Shown here: positions 28,378 to 37,146 of the stretch, one piece after another
How the letters are laid out: each line of letters opens with the position of its first letter
Position numbering within the stretch: the first letter of the stretch is position 1
Assembly: GCA_030657355.1 (NCBI GenBank)
Contig: CP131056.1
Span: 2,004,501-2,068,500, forward strand
Length of the DNA stretch: 64,000 nucleotides
From: Radicibacter daui
GTDB lineage: Bacteria > Pseudomonadota > Alphaproteobacteria > Radicibacterales > Radicibacteraceae
Direction of reading: 5' to 3'
Position numbers and translations under genes: made by a program
Notes under the pieces: generated by a model
The model's database searches: none
What the model was told of the DNA's origin: nothing
The model's input: only the letters and a program-made list of their open reading frames with translations

Positions 28378-29301
28378 ATGTCTACGCTGCTGACCGTCAT
28401 CCTGCCCTTCTTCGCACTCATCCTGTGCGGCTGGATCGGGGCGCGGCGCAATCTGGTGTCGGCGGCGGGGATTACCGGGCTCAATGGCTTCGTCTACTGG
28501 TTTGCCCTGCCGGCGATGTTGTTTCTGGGGCTTTACAGCCAGCCCATCGATGCGCTGTTCCAGCCGCGTTATGTGCTGGCCTATGCGCTGGTGGGCGTGG
28601 TGCCGTTCCTCGCCATTCTCACGCTGGCGCGCGGCAGCCTGGCCGAGCTTTCCATGCAGGCGCTCGCCTCCGTTTATTCCAACACCGGCTATATGGGCAT
28701 TCCGCTGCTGGTGGCGCTCCTGGGGCGGGAGGCGACGGGACCGGCGGTGCTGATCGTGGTGGCGGACCTTGTGGTTTCGGTGCCAGCCACCATCGCGCTT
28801 ATGGAAGTGACACGCGGGGATGCCGGCAGCCCGCTCGCGGCTTTGCGGCAGGTGGCGCGCGGCTTCATCGGTAGCCCGCTGCTGTGGTCCATTGTGCTTG
28901 GTTTTGCCGCCTCTGCCGTCCAGTTGCGGCTGCCGGTGGCGGTGGACAGTTTCCTGCATCTGATCGGCAGCGGGGCGGGGCCGGTGGCCCTGTTTGCTAT
29001 TGGCGGCTCGCTCGCCGGCCGTTCGCTCAATGCCGGGTTGCCGCGGGCCGTTTCCATCACCATCATCAAGCTTGCCGTGCACCCGCTGATGATGGCGGCC
29101 TGTTTTATGGCACTTTTTCATTTCGGGCCGGTTGCCACCAAGGCGGCCATCCTGGCTGCGGCGCTGCCGACGGCCGGCACGGTGTTCGTTCTGGCGCAGC
29201 AATATGCTACGCCTACGCCTTGGATTTCTTCCGCGATCCTGCTCTCGACCCTGGCCGGGGTGGTAACCTTCTCGGCCTCGGTGTGGATGCTCGGCGTTTA
29301 A
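28378..29301 (+). CDS. AEC-family (auxin efflux carrier-like) permease
   Basis: The 307-residue product is a ten-segment membrane protein of the auxin efflux carrier family, whose bacterial members move organic acids such as malate or malonate. It opens STLLTVILPFFALILCGWIG and contains the family's SVYSNTGYMGIPLL crossover region and a C-terminal LPTAGTVFVLAQQY. Start ATG 28378 has GGAG upstream; the open frame begins at 28327. The substrate cannot be predicted from sequence. It stands alone between repeat copy B and the peroxiredoxin gene. Confidence 0.9.
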   Translation: MSTLLTVILPFFALILCGWIGARRNLVSAAGITGLNGFVYWFALPAMLFLGLYSQPIDALFQPRYVLAYALVGVVPFLAILTLARGSLAELSMQALASVYSNTGYMGIPLLVALLGREATGPAVLIVVADLVVSVPATIALMEVTRGDAGSPLAALRQVARGFIGSPLLWSIVLGFAASAVQLRLPVAVDSFLHLIGSGAGPVALFAIGGSLAGRSLNAGLPRAVSITIIKLAVHPLMMAACFMALFHFGPVATKAAILAAALPTAGTVFVLAQQYATPTPWISSAILLSTLAGVVTFSASVWMLGV

Positions 29302-29367
29302 GGCATAAAGAACTATTATTTAGTGTTAAAAATATCCTTTGACGCCGAAAAAATCTTGTTCGAGAGT

Positions 29368-29379
29368 GTGATTAATCAC
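29368..29379. promoter_or_regulatory. 12-bp palindrome in the peroxiredoxin promoter region
   Basis: GTGATTAATCAC is a perfect palindrome in an AT-rich 120-base gap, 41 bases before the peroxiredoxin start. It has the size and position of an operator, but matches no site I can name with confidence (Crp/Fnr half-site spacing is wrong). Confidence 0.35.
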
Positions 29380-29420
29380 CTCACAATCGTGCCACCACGC
29401 GTATAACAGGGAGAGTTTTT

Positions 29421-30056
29421 ATGTCTTTGCGTCTCGGCGATACCGCCCCGGATTTTGAAGTCGACACCACCGACGGCAAGCTCAAGTTCCATGACTGGCT
29501 GGGTTCCAGCTGGGGCATCCTGTTTTCCCATCCCAAGGATTTCACCCCGGTCTGCACCACCGAGCTCGGCCGCGTTGCCAAGCTGAAGCCGGAATTTGAC
29601 AAGCGCGGCGTCAAGGTGATCGGCCTTTCTGTCGATCCGATCGAGGACCACCATGCCTGGGTCGGCGACATCAAGGACACCCAGGGCGTGGCGCTCAACT
29701 TCCCGCTGATCGCCGACCCGGACCGTGCCGTGGCAACCGCCTATGACATGATCCACCCAAATGCCAGCGAGACGGTGACCGTGCGCTCGGTCTTCGTGAT
29801 CGGCCCGGACAAGAAGGTGAAGCTGACGCTGACCTACCCGGCCTCCACCGGCCGCAATTTCGACGAGCTGCTGCGCATCGTCGACAGCCTGCAGCTGACC
29901 GCCAAGCACAAGCTGGCGACCCCGGCTGACTGGAAGAAGGGTGACGAGGTCATCATCGTTCCGTCGGTGAAGGATGAAGAAGCCAAAACCCTGTTCCCGG
30001 AAGGCTGGCGCGCCGAGAAGCCCTATCTGCGCTATGTGAAAGCGCCGCAGGGCTGA
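29421..30056 (+). CDS. 1-Cys peroxiredoxin (Prx6 type)
   Basis: Peroxiredoxins reduce hydrogen peroxide and organic peroxides. The 211-residue product has the peroxidatic site DFTPVCTTE with Cys45, HPKDF, and the long C-terminal part of Prx6-type enzymes (TYPASTGRNFDELLRIVDSL, then PEGWRAEKPYLRYVKAPQG). It has no second conserved cysteine, so recycling must use an external thiol. The start ATG follows AACAGGGAGAG. The gene is monocistronic, with an AT-rich leader carrying a small palindrome and a terminator after it. Confidence 0.95.
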   Translation: MSLRLGDTAPDFEVDTTDGKLKFHDWLGSSWGILFSHPKDFTPVCTTELGRVAKLKPEFDKRGVKVIGLSVDPIEDHHAWVGDIKDTQGVALNFPLIADPDRAVATAYDMIHPNASETVTVRSVFVIGPDKKVKLTLTYPASTGRNFDELLRIVDSLQLTAKHKLATPADWKKGDEVIIVPSVKDEEAKTLFPEGWRAEKPYLRYVKAPQG

Positions 30057-30101
30057 TCAGAGGGTTCCAGCGGAGCCTTCCCGGTTCCCAAGGCCTTGAT
30101 A

Positions 30102-30137
30102 ACGCGCTGCCGGCCCGTCCGGCGGCGCGTTTTTATT
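30102..30137 (+). terminator. Terminator after peroxiredoxin
   Basis: A 12-bp stem with one G-T pair (30102-30113 with 30119-30130), five-base loop, then TTTTATTT. Confidence 0.88.
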
Positions 30138-30240
30138 TGCTGTTACGAGGGGGCTGCCGGCTGCTAAACCAGCCTTGAGCATACCCGTTGCCCCGACCAT
30201 CGCCCCGACTTTACCTCCCGAACGAGTGATAGTGGCCGAG

Positions 30241-31242
30241 ATGAGTGCTGAGTTTTCCACCCCCCGCGATGCGTTCCGCCAGCTGCCGCAGGCGCTGACG
30301 CTGCTTGGCATGTCCGGCGTCGGCAAGACGACGCTCGCCACCAAGCTGAGGCGCGAGGATAACTGGTTTCACTACTCGGCGGACTACCGCATCGGCACGC
30401 GTTACCTGGCCGAGCCGATCCTCGATAACATCAAGCGCAAGATCATCGAGAAGGACCATTTCACGGCGCGGCTCCTGAAGTCGGACAGCATCTATATCGG
30501 CACCAACATCACCGTCGACAATCTGGAGCCGGTCACCACCTTCCTTGGCATGTACGGCAATGGCGAGGATGAGCTGACCCTCAGCGAGTTCAAGCGCCGC
30601 CAGTTCCTCTACGGGCGCGGCGAATGCTGGTCGATGCGCGATGTGCCGGAGTTTCTCGACAAGGCGCGCTCGATCTATGGCTGCCGCCATTTCGTCAATG
30701 ATGCTTCCGGCTCGCTGTGCGAGATCGAGGATCTTTATGGCCGCGTGAACGAGCCGGGCGCCGTTCCGATGTTCGAGCTTTTGACGCGCGACACGCTGCT
30801 GGTCTATTTCGAGCTGTCGGACGATCTGCGCCGCACCATCATCCAGCGCGCCCGCGATTATCCCAAGCCGCTCTATTATTACCCGCCCTTCCTGGAAGGA
30901 AAGGTCAGGGGCCTGCCGGACGACGCCGACCGGCCGGCCGCCGAGATCGTGCGCGACTGGGTGGGCGACCTCATCGAAAGCCGGGCCGAGCGGTACCGGG
31001 ACATTGCCGACAAATGGGGCGTCGCCATTCCCGCCGACCGGTTGTGGCAGGCGATGGACGAGGTGGAAAGCGAACAGCTGCGCGAAGCTGCCAGCGGCCG
31101 CAAGTTCGGCCTGTTGACCCCGAAGCTGCTCGACCTCATCTATGATGCCGTTCGCAGTGAAGCCGAACGCCGGCCTTATAAGAAAGATCTGTTCGAGAAG
31201 TACCTGAAGTCGGCCGGTCAGGCCGCAGCCAGAATGGGTTGA
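30241..31242 (+). CDS. P-loop ATPase/kinase-like protein, function unknown
   Basis: The 333-residue soluble protein has a Walker A motif near its N-terminus (LLGMSGVGKTTLATKL, around residues 22-37), then DNWFHYSADYRIGTRY and a mid-section CRHFVNDASGSLCEIED that could hold the Walker B/base-binding part. The arrangement resembles small P-loop kinases, but no substrate motif is recognised. The C-terminal third is helical and charged. The frame is open to TTG 30175; ATG 30241 is preferred because the P-loop then lies at the usual distance. It precedes metA by 46 bases, so the two are probably co-transcribed. Confidence 0.7.
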   Translation: MSAEFSTPRDAFRQLPQALTLLGMSGVGKTTLATKLRREDNWFHYSADYRIGTRYLAEPILDNIKRKIIEKDHFTARLLKSDSIYIGTNITVDNLEPVTTFLGMYGNGEDELTLSEFKRRQFLYGRGECWSMRDVPEFLDKARSIYGCRHFVNDASGSLCEIEDLYGRVNEPGAVPMFELLTRDTLLVYFELSDDLRRTIIQRARDYPKPLYYYPPFLEGKVRGLPDDADRPAAEIVRDWVGDLIESRAERYRDIADKWGVAIPADRLWQAMDEVESEQLREAASGRKFGLLTPKLLDLIYDAVRSEAERRPYKKDLFEKYLKSAGQAAARMG

Positions 31243-31288
31243 GGCCGCTACCCTGACCGATGCCGGAAATTCCTGAGGTTTAGAGAAA

Positions 31289-32233
31289 ATGCCGATCAAG
31301 ATCCCTGACAATCTGCCTGCCCGTGCCGTTCTGGAGCGCGAGGGCATTGTCATGATGACGGAGGCGCAAGCCGTCCGGCAGGACATCCGCCCGATCCGGA
31401 TCGCCATCCTCAACCTCATGCCGCTCAAGATTGCCACGGAAACCCAACTGACGCGCCTCTTGGGCGCTTCGCCGCTGCAGGTGGAAGTGACGCTGCTGGC
31501 AACGGCCAGCTATACGCCGCGCAACACCTCGGCCGAGCACATGGCTGCCTTCTACCGGTCGTGGGAGGAGGTGCGCCAGCAGCGCTTCGACGGGCTGATC
31601 GTCACCGGCGCACCGGTGGAGACGCTGGAATATGAAGACGTCGCCTACTGGGCCGAGCTGAAGGATATCTTCAACTGGGCGCGGGAGAACGTCTACAGCC
31701 GCTTCTTCATTTGCTGGGGCGCGCAGGCGGCGCTTTACCATTATTTCGGCGTGCCCAAGCACCCGCTGCCGCAAAAGGCCTTCGGCATCTATCCGCATGA
31801 GGTGCTGGATGCGGCAAGCCCGCTGCTGCGCGGTTTTGACGATGTGGTGCCGGTCCCGGTAAGCCGTCACACCGAAGTCCGGCGCGCCGATATCGAGCGG
31901 GTTCCGGGGCTGCAGATCCTCGTTGAGTCCGAAGAAACCGGCGTGTGCGTGGTGCGTGACCTCAAGTCAGGCGACCATTTCAACTTCAACCATCTGGAAT
32001 ATGATTGCGACACGCTGGCGCTGGAATATCGGCGGGATGTTGCAGAGGGCAAGGCCATCGAGCTGCCGCATGATTATTTCCCCTCGGACGACCCGGCGAA
32101 AAACCCGCGTAACCGGTGGCGCAGCCATGCTTTCCTCATGTTCCAGAACTGGCTGAACGAGGTTTATCAGGGCACGCCCTATGACCTCTCCGATCTCGCC
32201 GATCCGGCGGGGGAGCGCTGGGAAGCCGGCTGA
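31289..32233 (+). CDS. metA: Homoserine O-acyltransferase MetA (predicted acetyltransferase)
   Basis: MetA activates homoserine for methionine synthesis. The 314-residue protein keeps the catalytic Cys142 (ICWGAQAALYHYFGV), His235 and Glu237 (NFNHLEYDC), numbered as in the family. Residue 111 is Glu (TGAPVETLEYED). In characterised MetA enzymes a Glu at 111 goes with acetyl-CoA use, while a Gly there goes with succinyl-CoA (E. coli), so this enzyme is predicted to be a homoserine O-acetyltransferase despite the usual succinyltransferase label. Start ATG 31289 follows GAGGTTTAGAG. It lies 46 bases after the P-loop gene. No SAM riboswitch was recognised upstream. Confidence 0.94.
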   Translation: MPIKIPDNLPARAVLEREGIVMMTEAQAVRQDIRPIRIAILNLMPLKIATETQLTRLLGASPLQVEVTLLATASYTPRNTSAEHMAAFYRSWEEVRQQRFDGLIVTGAPVETLEYEDVAYWAELKDIFNWARENVYSRFFICWGAQAALYHYFGVPKHPLPQKAFGIYPHEVLDAASPLLRGFDDVVPVPVSRHTEVRRADIERVPGLQILVESEETGVCVVRDLKSGDHFNFNHLEYDCDTLALEYRRDVAEGKAIELPHDYFPSDDPAKNPRNRWRSHAFLMFQNWLNEVYQGTPYDLSDLADPAGERWEAG

Positions 32234-32281
32234 GGGCGGCCTTTTGCCCTCGGATGCAATGACGGCAAGGGAGATTGTCTG

Positions 32282-33514
32282 GTGGGTGAGCTTGGTAACG
32301 TTGCCTGCGAGATAAACCGGGAACTCGCCCGCAGGGGCCTGACGGCCAAGGGCGTGCAGCCGATGGTCGACTTCCTTGCCGAGCGTCTGGTGAAGGCCGG
32401 AGTGCCGCTCCTGCGCCTGAACATCACGCATGAGCGCCTGCGCTCCGACATCATGGTCAGCGACTATGGCTGGTGGCGGGGCGGGGAGCGCAACATTAGT
32501 GTCGACTGGGCGCGGGTGATGCCGCAGGAGGACGAGCTCGCTTCCTATCCCTTCTACCATATGTATCTGGAAAAGCTGGAAGAGTGGCGCGTCGACCTGA
32601 CGGACCGGCGCATGCATAACCGCTTTCCGCTCTTCGGGGCGCTCAATGAGCTGGGCTGCACCGACTACATGGCCTTTACCGTGCTTTATGTGCCGAAGAT
32701 GTTCGGCAAGGACGATGATGAAGGCGGCATCAACAGCTTCCACATCTCCTATGTCGCCGACCGCGAAGGCGGGATGAGCGACAGCGATATCGAACTCTTG
32801 CGGGCGGTAACGCCGAGCTTTGGGCTCGCGGTAAAGGCAGTGATTCTGGCGGACAGTCTGGAGAGCGTGGCGCTGACCTATCTCGGGACCCATGCCGGCA
32901 GCCGCGTGCTCAAGGGCCAGATTGGTCATGGCGACAAGGTGGACCTTGAAGCCGTCATCTGGTTTTCAGACCTGCGCGCTTCCACGCGCTGGGCGCAGAG
33001 CCTTTCTCCGGACGGGTTCCTGGCGCTGCTCAACGATTATTTCGCCGCCACTTCCGGCGCCGTGATCGATGGCGGCGGACAGATCCTGCGTTACTACGGG
33101 GACGCCACGCTGGCGATCTTTCCCATCGGCGAAGGGGAGGATGCCCGCGGCGCTGTGGCCCGGGCGCTGGCCGCGGTACGCGAGGCGGATCGCCGTGTGG
33201 CTGCGCTCAACCGCAAGCGCCACGACAAGGGCGATGAGCCGGTGGGGTACGGCATCGGCCTGCATGTCGGCGAGATGATCTACGGCAATATCGGCGTGCC
33301 GCAGCGTCAGGATTTCACCATCATCGGCACTGCCGCCAATCTTGCCTCCCGCGTGGAAGGCCAGTGCAAGCGCCTGTCACGGCGAGTAGTGGTGACCGGC
33401 GCCGTGGCCGCACTCAATGACGGCCCGTGGGAAAATCTCGGCCCGCATCAGCTGGACGGGGTGGCGGAGCCGGTGCCGCTCTTTGCGCCCGGCTGGTCTC
33501 TCGCCACTCATTGA
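32282..33514 (+). CDS. Class III adenylate/guanylate cyclase
   Basis: The 410-residue protein has an N-terminal region of about 210 residues without membrane segments and with no domain I recognise (it contains LRLNITHERLRSDIMVSDYG). A C-terminal class III catalytic domain follows, with metal-binding Asp230 (WFSDLRAST) and Asp274 (YYGDATLAIFP) and the transition-state segment IIGTAANLASRVEGQCK. Both metal aspartates are present, so it should be active; the Leu-Asp-Gly-Val-Ala-Glu tail is also typical. The start is GTG with AAGGGA upstream. It follows metA by 48 bases and converges on the flavin reductase gene. Confidence 0.9.
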   Translation: MGELGNVACEINRELARRGLTAKGVQPMVDFLAERLVKAGVPLLRLNITHERLRSDIMVSDYGWWRGGERNISVDWARVMPQEDELASYPFYHMYLEKLEEWRVDLTDRRMHNRFPLFGALNELGCTDYMAFTVLYVPKMFGKDDDEGGINSFHISYVADREGGMSDSDIELLRAVTPSFGLAVKAVILADSLESVALTYLGTHAGSRVLKGQIGHGDKVDLEAVIWFSDLRASTRWAQSLSPDGFLALLNDYFAATSGAVIDGGGQILRYYGDATLAIFPIGEGEDARGAVARALAAVREADRRVAALNRKRHDKGDEPVGYGIGLHVGEMIYGNIGVPQRQDFTIIGTAANLASRVEGQCKRLSRRVVVTGAVAALNDGPWENLGPHQLDGVAEPVPLFAPGWSLATH

Positions 33515-33518
33515 AGCT

Positions 33519-34127
33519 TCAAAGTGTCGGCCGGATCATCTCGAAGAGAGAGCTGACCTCCGCATAGTCTCCCCGATAGCCGCAGCGGGCGATGGGGCGG
33601 GCGGCGGCGGTGTCGAACTGGCCGTCCTTGAGATAGGCGGGGTCGATATGCACGCCCACCACCTGGCCGAGCACCAGATGGTTGTGCAGCTCCTTGCCCG
33701 CCAGATCCTTGAGACGGATGACCTGAAGCACCTTGCATTCAAGCGCCGCAGGGGTCTCCCCGACGCGCGGCGCGCTGACGTTGCGGCACGGCGCCCTGGT
33801 CAGGCCGGCAAGCTCGAACTCATCCACCCCTTCGGGCACCGGCTTGGAGCTCATGTTCATCGCTTCCGCCAGCGGGGCGGTGGCGAGATTGGCCACGAAC
33901 TCGCCAGTCGCGATGGCGTTGGCAGCGCTGTGCTTGAAGCCCTCGCTGGAGAAGCCGACGATGGGCGGGTTGCCGGCAAAGGCACCGAAGAAGCTATAGG
34001 GGGCGAGGTTCGGCCGCCCCTCCGCATCGATTGTCGATATCCAGCCAATGGGGCGCGGCGCGACGATGGCCTTGAAGGGGTCGTGCGGCAGGCCGTGACC
34101 TTCGGCGGGATTGTAGAAATAGCTCAT
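33519..34127 (-). CDS. Flavin reductase-like (FMN-binding split-barrel) protein
   Basis: The 202-residue product begins MSYFYNPAEGHGLPHDPFKA and has APRPIGWISTIDAEGRPNLA and APYSFFGAFAGNPPIVGFSS, the signature of the flavin reductase/DIM6-NTAB family that binds FMN in a split barrel. Substrate is unknown. The open frame starts at 34289, but GGAG eight bases before ATG 34127 fixes the start. It is divergent from parC, and its stop is four bases from the cyclase stop. Confidence 0.9.
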   Translation of the reverse strand: MSYFYNPAEGHGLPHDPFKAIVAPRPIGWISTIDAEGRPNLAPYSFFGAFAGNPPIVGFSSEGFKHSAANAIATGEFVANLATAPLAEAMNMSSKPVPEGVDEFELAGLTRAPCRNVSAPRVGETPAALECKVLQVIRLKDLAGKELHNHLVLGQVVGVHIDPAYLKDGQFDTAAARPIARCGYRGDYAEVSSLFEMIRPTL

Positions 34128-34241
34128 CTGGCAGGCTCCGGCGGGCGGCGAGAACGGGATATTAGGCTGGAAGGGATTTCCTTTCCACGACGTGTAGCGT
34201 AGCCACTGGACGGTCACCCCACATCTGGTATTTTGCCTTCC

Positions 34242-36476
34242 ATGAGTGACGCGACTGCACCCGGCCCCGCAAACGATATCATCGACCATCCGCTCTCCAC
34301 GGCGCTGAGCGAGCGATATCTCTCCTATGCCCTTTCAACCATCGTGGCACGTTCGCTGCCCGATGTGCGTGACGGGCTGAAGCCGGTGCACCGGCGCCTC
34401 CTGTTCGCCATGAGCCAGCTGCGTCTCAACCCCGACCAGATGCCGAAGAAATCGGCCCGTGTGGTCGGTGACGTCATCGGTAAGTATCACCCGCATGGTG
34501 ATGCCTCCGTCTATGACGCACTGGTGCGTCTGGCGCAGGACTTTGCCGTGCGTTACCCGCTGGTCGACGGCCAGGGCAATTTCGGCAATATCGACGGCGA
34601 TAGCGCCGCGGCGATGCGATACACCGAAGCGCGTCTTACGGCTGTTGCCATCGCGCTGCTCGACGGTATCGACGAAAACGCCGTCGATTTCCGCGAGACC
34701 TATGATGGCGAGCAGGAAGAGCCGATCGTTCTTCCCGCCGCGTTCCCCAATCTGCTCGCCAACGGTTCCTCCGGTATCGCCGTCGGCATGGCGACGAACA
34801 TCCCGCCGCATAATGTAGGCGAGCTGTGCGATGCCATGCAGCATCTCATCGACCATCCGGATGCCTCAGTCGATGAGATTATTGCCTATGTGCCGGGCCC
34901 GGATTTTCCGACCGGTGGCATTCTGGTGGAAGATGCAGAGACCGTCCTGCATGCCTACCGCACCGGCCGCGGTTCCATGCGCGTGCGCGCCCGCTGGGAG
35001 CAGGAGAAGCTGGGGCAGGGTACCTGGCAGATCGTTGTTACCGAGATCCCGTACCAGGTGCAGAAGTCGCGCCTGATCGAGCGCGTGGCCGAACTGCTAT
35101 CGCAGAAGAAGCTGCCGCTGCTTGACGACGTGATGGATGAATCGGCCGAGGACATTCGCGTCGTCTTCGTGCCCAAGAGCCGAAACGTCGATCCGCAAGT
35201 GCTGATGGAGCAGCTCTTCCGCCATACCGAGCTGGAAGTACGCTTCAGCCTCAACATGAACGTGCTGAATGGCGGGCAGATACCGCAGGTGATGGACCTC
35301 AAGGAGGTGCTGCGGGCCTTCCTTGATCATCGCCATGAGGTACTGGTTCGCCGGTCGCGCTTCCGCCTCGACAAGATCGAGCACCGGCTGGAAATCCTCG
35401 GCGGCCTGTTGATTGCCTATCTAAATCTCGACGAGGTGATCCGCATCATCCGCGAGGAGGATGAGCCCAAGGAAGAGCTCATCAAGGCCTTCACGCTGAC
35501 TGAAATCCAGGCCGACGCCATCCTCAACATGCGCCTGCGTAATTTGCGCAAGCTGGAAGAGATGGAGATCCGCCGCGAGAACGACGAGTTGAACCGCCAG
35601 CGCGCCGATCTCATCGACCTTCTGAGCGACGAAGCCCGCCGCTGGCGCAAGCTGAGTGACGAGGTGGACGAGACGCGGCGCCTGTTCGGCAAGGATACCG
35701 AACTTGGCCGCCGCCGCACCGAAGTTGCCTCCGCACCGGCCGCCATTGCGGTGCCGGTGGAAGCGCTCATCGAGCGTGAGCCAGTGACGATTGTGCTCTC
35801 CAGGAAAGGCTGGGTGCGCGCGCTCAAGGGCCATATCAGCGATGCGCAGGACGTGAAGTACAAGGATGGCGACGGCGAGGAGTTCGTGCTCCAGGCCGAG
35901 ACTACCGACAAGATCCTGCTCTTTGCCGACAATGGCCGCTTCTACACGCTGGGCGCGGACAAGCTGCCGGGCGGGCGTGGTTTCGGCGAGCCGATCCGTT
36001 TGCTGGTCGATCTGCCCAACGATGTCGAAATCATCGCCATGATGCCCTATCGCGAGGAGCAGGAACTGCTGCTGGTGAGCGATGGCGGGCGAGGCTTCCG
36101 CGTCAAGGCGGGTGAAGTGTTTGCGCAGACCCGGTCCGGCAAGCAGGTGCTTAACCTTGGCACCGGCAGCAAGGCGGTGCGCTGCATGGTGATCAGCGGC
36201 GACCATATCGCCCTTCTGGGCGGAGAGCGTAAGCTGCTGGTCTTCCCGGTCGACGAGGTGCCGGTGATGGCCAAGGGCCAGGGCGTCATCCTGCAGAAGT
36301 ATCGCGAAGGCGGCTTTATGGATGTCACCAGCTTCAATTTCGAGGGCGGGCTCAGCTGGAAGCTCGGCGAGCGTACCCGCACTGAAGCCGATATGCGGCC
36401 CTGGCTCGGCCGGCGCGGCCATGTGGGCCGTACGCCGCCCTTCGGCTTCCCGACGACGAACCGCTTTACCAAATAA
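34242..36476 (+). CDS. parC: DNA topoisomerase IV subunit A
   Basis: ParC is the DNA-cleaving subunit of topoisomerase IV, which separates linked daughter chromosomes. The 744-residue product has [31 protein letters not shown], the active-site tyrosine in [11 protein letters not shown], and [18 protein letters not shown]. The C-terminal beta-pinwheel is shorter than in GyrA and no GyrA box (QRRGGKG) is seen, so it is ParC rather than GyrA. Start ATG 34242 is used; TTG 34233 is three codons upstream. A terminator follows. Confidence 0.95.
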   Translation: MSDATAPGPANDIIDHPLSTALSERYLSYALSTIVARSLPDVRDGLKPVHRRLLFAMSQLRLNPDQMPKKSARVVGDVIGKYHPHGDASVYDALVRLAQDFAVRYPLVDGQGNFGNIDGDSAAAMRYTEARLTAVAIALLDGIDENAVDFRETYDGEQEEPIVLPAAFPNLLANGSSGIAVGMATNIPPHNVGELCDAMQHLIDHPDASVDEIIAYVPGPDFPTGGILVEDAETVLHAYRTGRGSMRVRARWEQEKLGQGTWQIVVTEIPYQVQKSRLIERVAELLSQKKLPLLDDVMDESAEDIRVVFVPKSRNVDPQVLMEQLFRHTELEVRFSLNMNVLNGGQIPQVMDLKEVLRAFLDHRHEVLVRRSRFRLDKIEHRLEILGGLLIAYLNLDEVIRIIREEDEPKEELIKAFTLTEIQADAILNMRLRNLRKLEEMEIRRENDELNRQRADLIDLLSDEARRWRKLSDEVDETRRLFGKDTELGRRRTEVASAPAAIAVPVEALIEREPVTIVLSRKGWVRALKGHISDAQDVKYKDGDGEEFVLQAETTDKILLFADNGRFYTLGADKLPGGRGFGEPIRLLVDLPNDVEIIAMMPYREEQELLLVSDGGRGFRVKAGEVFAQTRSGKQVLNLGTGSKAVRCMVISGDHIALLGGERKLLVFPVDEVPVMAKGQGVILQKYREGGFMDVTSFNFEGGLSWKLGERTRTEADMRPWLGRRGHVGRTPPFGFPTTNRFTK

Positions 36477-36497
36477 GCGATCCTCTCAGGCGATAAC

Positions 36498-36529
36498 AAA
36501 ACGGCCCTTCGCAAGAAGGGCCGTTTTTT
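36498..36529. terminator. Terminator after parC
   Basis: A perfect 12-bp stem (AAAACGGCCCTT, 36498-36509, with 36516-36527), six-base loop and T6 tail. A-richness on the left arm lets it also serve the minus-strand receiver gene. Confidence 0.92.
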
Positions 36530-36547
36530 ATTCCGGGAGCTGGTTGG

Positions 36548-37057
36548 TTACGGCTCCAGCGGAGCGCGGGGGCGCAGCAGCATGCCGCGCTCGACGGCCT
36601 CGGCCCGTGCCTTGGCGATGCGGCTGCGCAGGCAGGCTTCCACCCGCTCGGCCAGCTGGGACGGGGAAAAGGGTTTTACCAGAAGCGCGTTGAGATGATA
36701 TTCGCGCGCCAGCGCCACCTGCTGCGGGTCGGGTTTGGCGGTCATCATCAGCACGGGCGTGTCGGCCGGCAGCGGCGTCATGGCGATGCGCACGGCCTTC
36801 AGGAGCTCGATGCCCGTCGCGTCGGCAAGGGTAGTGTCCGTTACCACAAGATCGGGCTTCGGGTCGCTCCCCGCCACGGTGAGGCAGTTCGTCAGGCTAA
36901 GGGAGGTCAACACCCTGCCAAAACCCAGCTTTTGCAGCATGGATTGTTCGATCTTGAGCGTGCGGTCGTTGCCGTCGACAAGAATAACGGAGTAATCAGA
37001 GAGCAGGGGAAGCATTTCACTTTCCGCGTCAGACTGATTACTAAAATAAAAGGCCAT
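36548..37057 (-). CDS. Single-domain response regulator (receiver protein)
   Basis: The 169-residue protein is one receiver domain with a short charged tail. VILVDGNDRT supplies the acidic pocket, DLVVTDTTLAD the phospho-acceptor aspartate, VLMMTAK the switch threonine and LLVKPFSP the conserved lysine. There is no output domain, so it probably acts by protein contact or as a phosphate relay. The start is uncertain: ATG 37057 is used; ATG 37015 (MLPLLSDYS) has a better-spaced GGAAAG. It is last in a minus-strand series after bpt, with an AT-rich 89-base gap. Confidence 0.85.
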   Translation of the reverse strand: MAFYFSNQSDAESEMLPLLSDYSVILVDGNDRTLKIEQSMLQKLGFGRVLTSLSLTNCLTVAGSDPKPDLVVTDTTLADATGIELLKAVRIAMTPLPADTPVLMMTAKPDPQQVALAREYHLNALLVKPFSPSQLAERVEACLRSRIAKARAEAVERGMLLRPRAPLEP

Positions 37058-37146
37058 ACTCCATTGGTCAACGAGACCAAGGATGTATCAAAGATCCGTA
37101 ATTGATGCGACTTCAGGTGTATTTATAAAACTTTTGCGACAGGGAA

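Noticed and set aside
31243-31288. A SAM riboswitch ahead of metA.
   Set aside because: Only 46 bases separate metA from the preceding gene, and no SAM-II-like pseudoknot pattern was seen there or before the P-loop gene.
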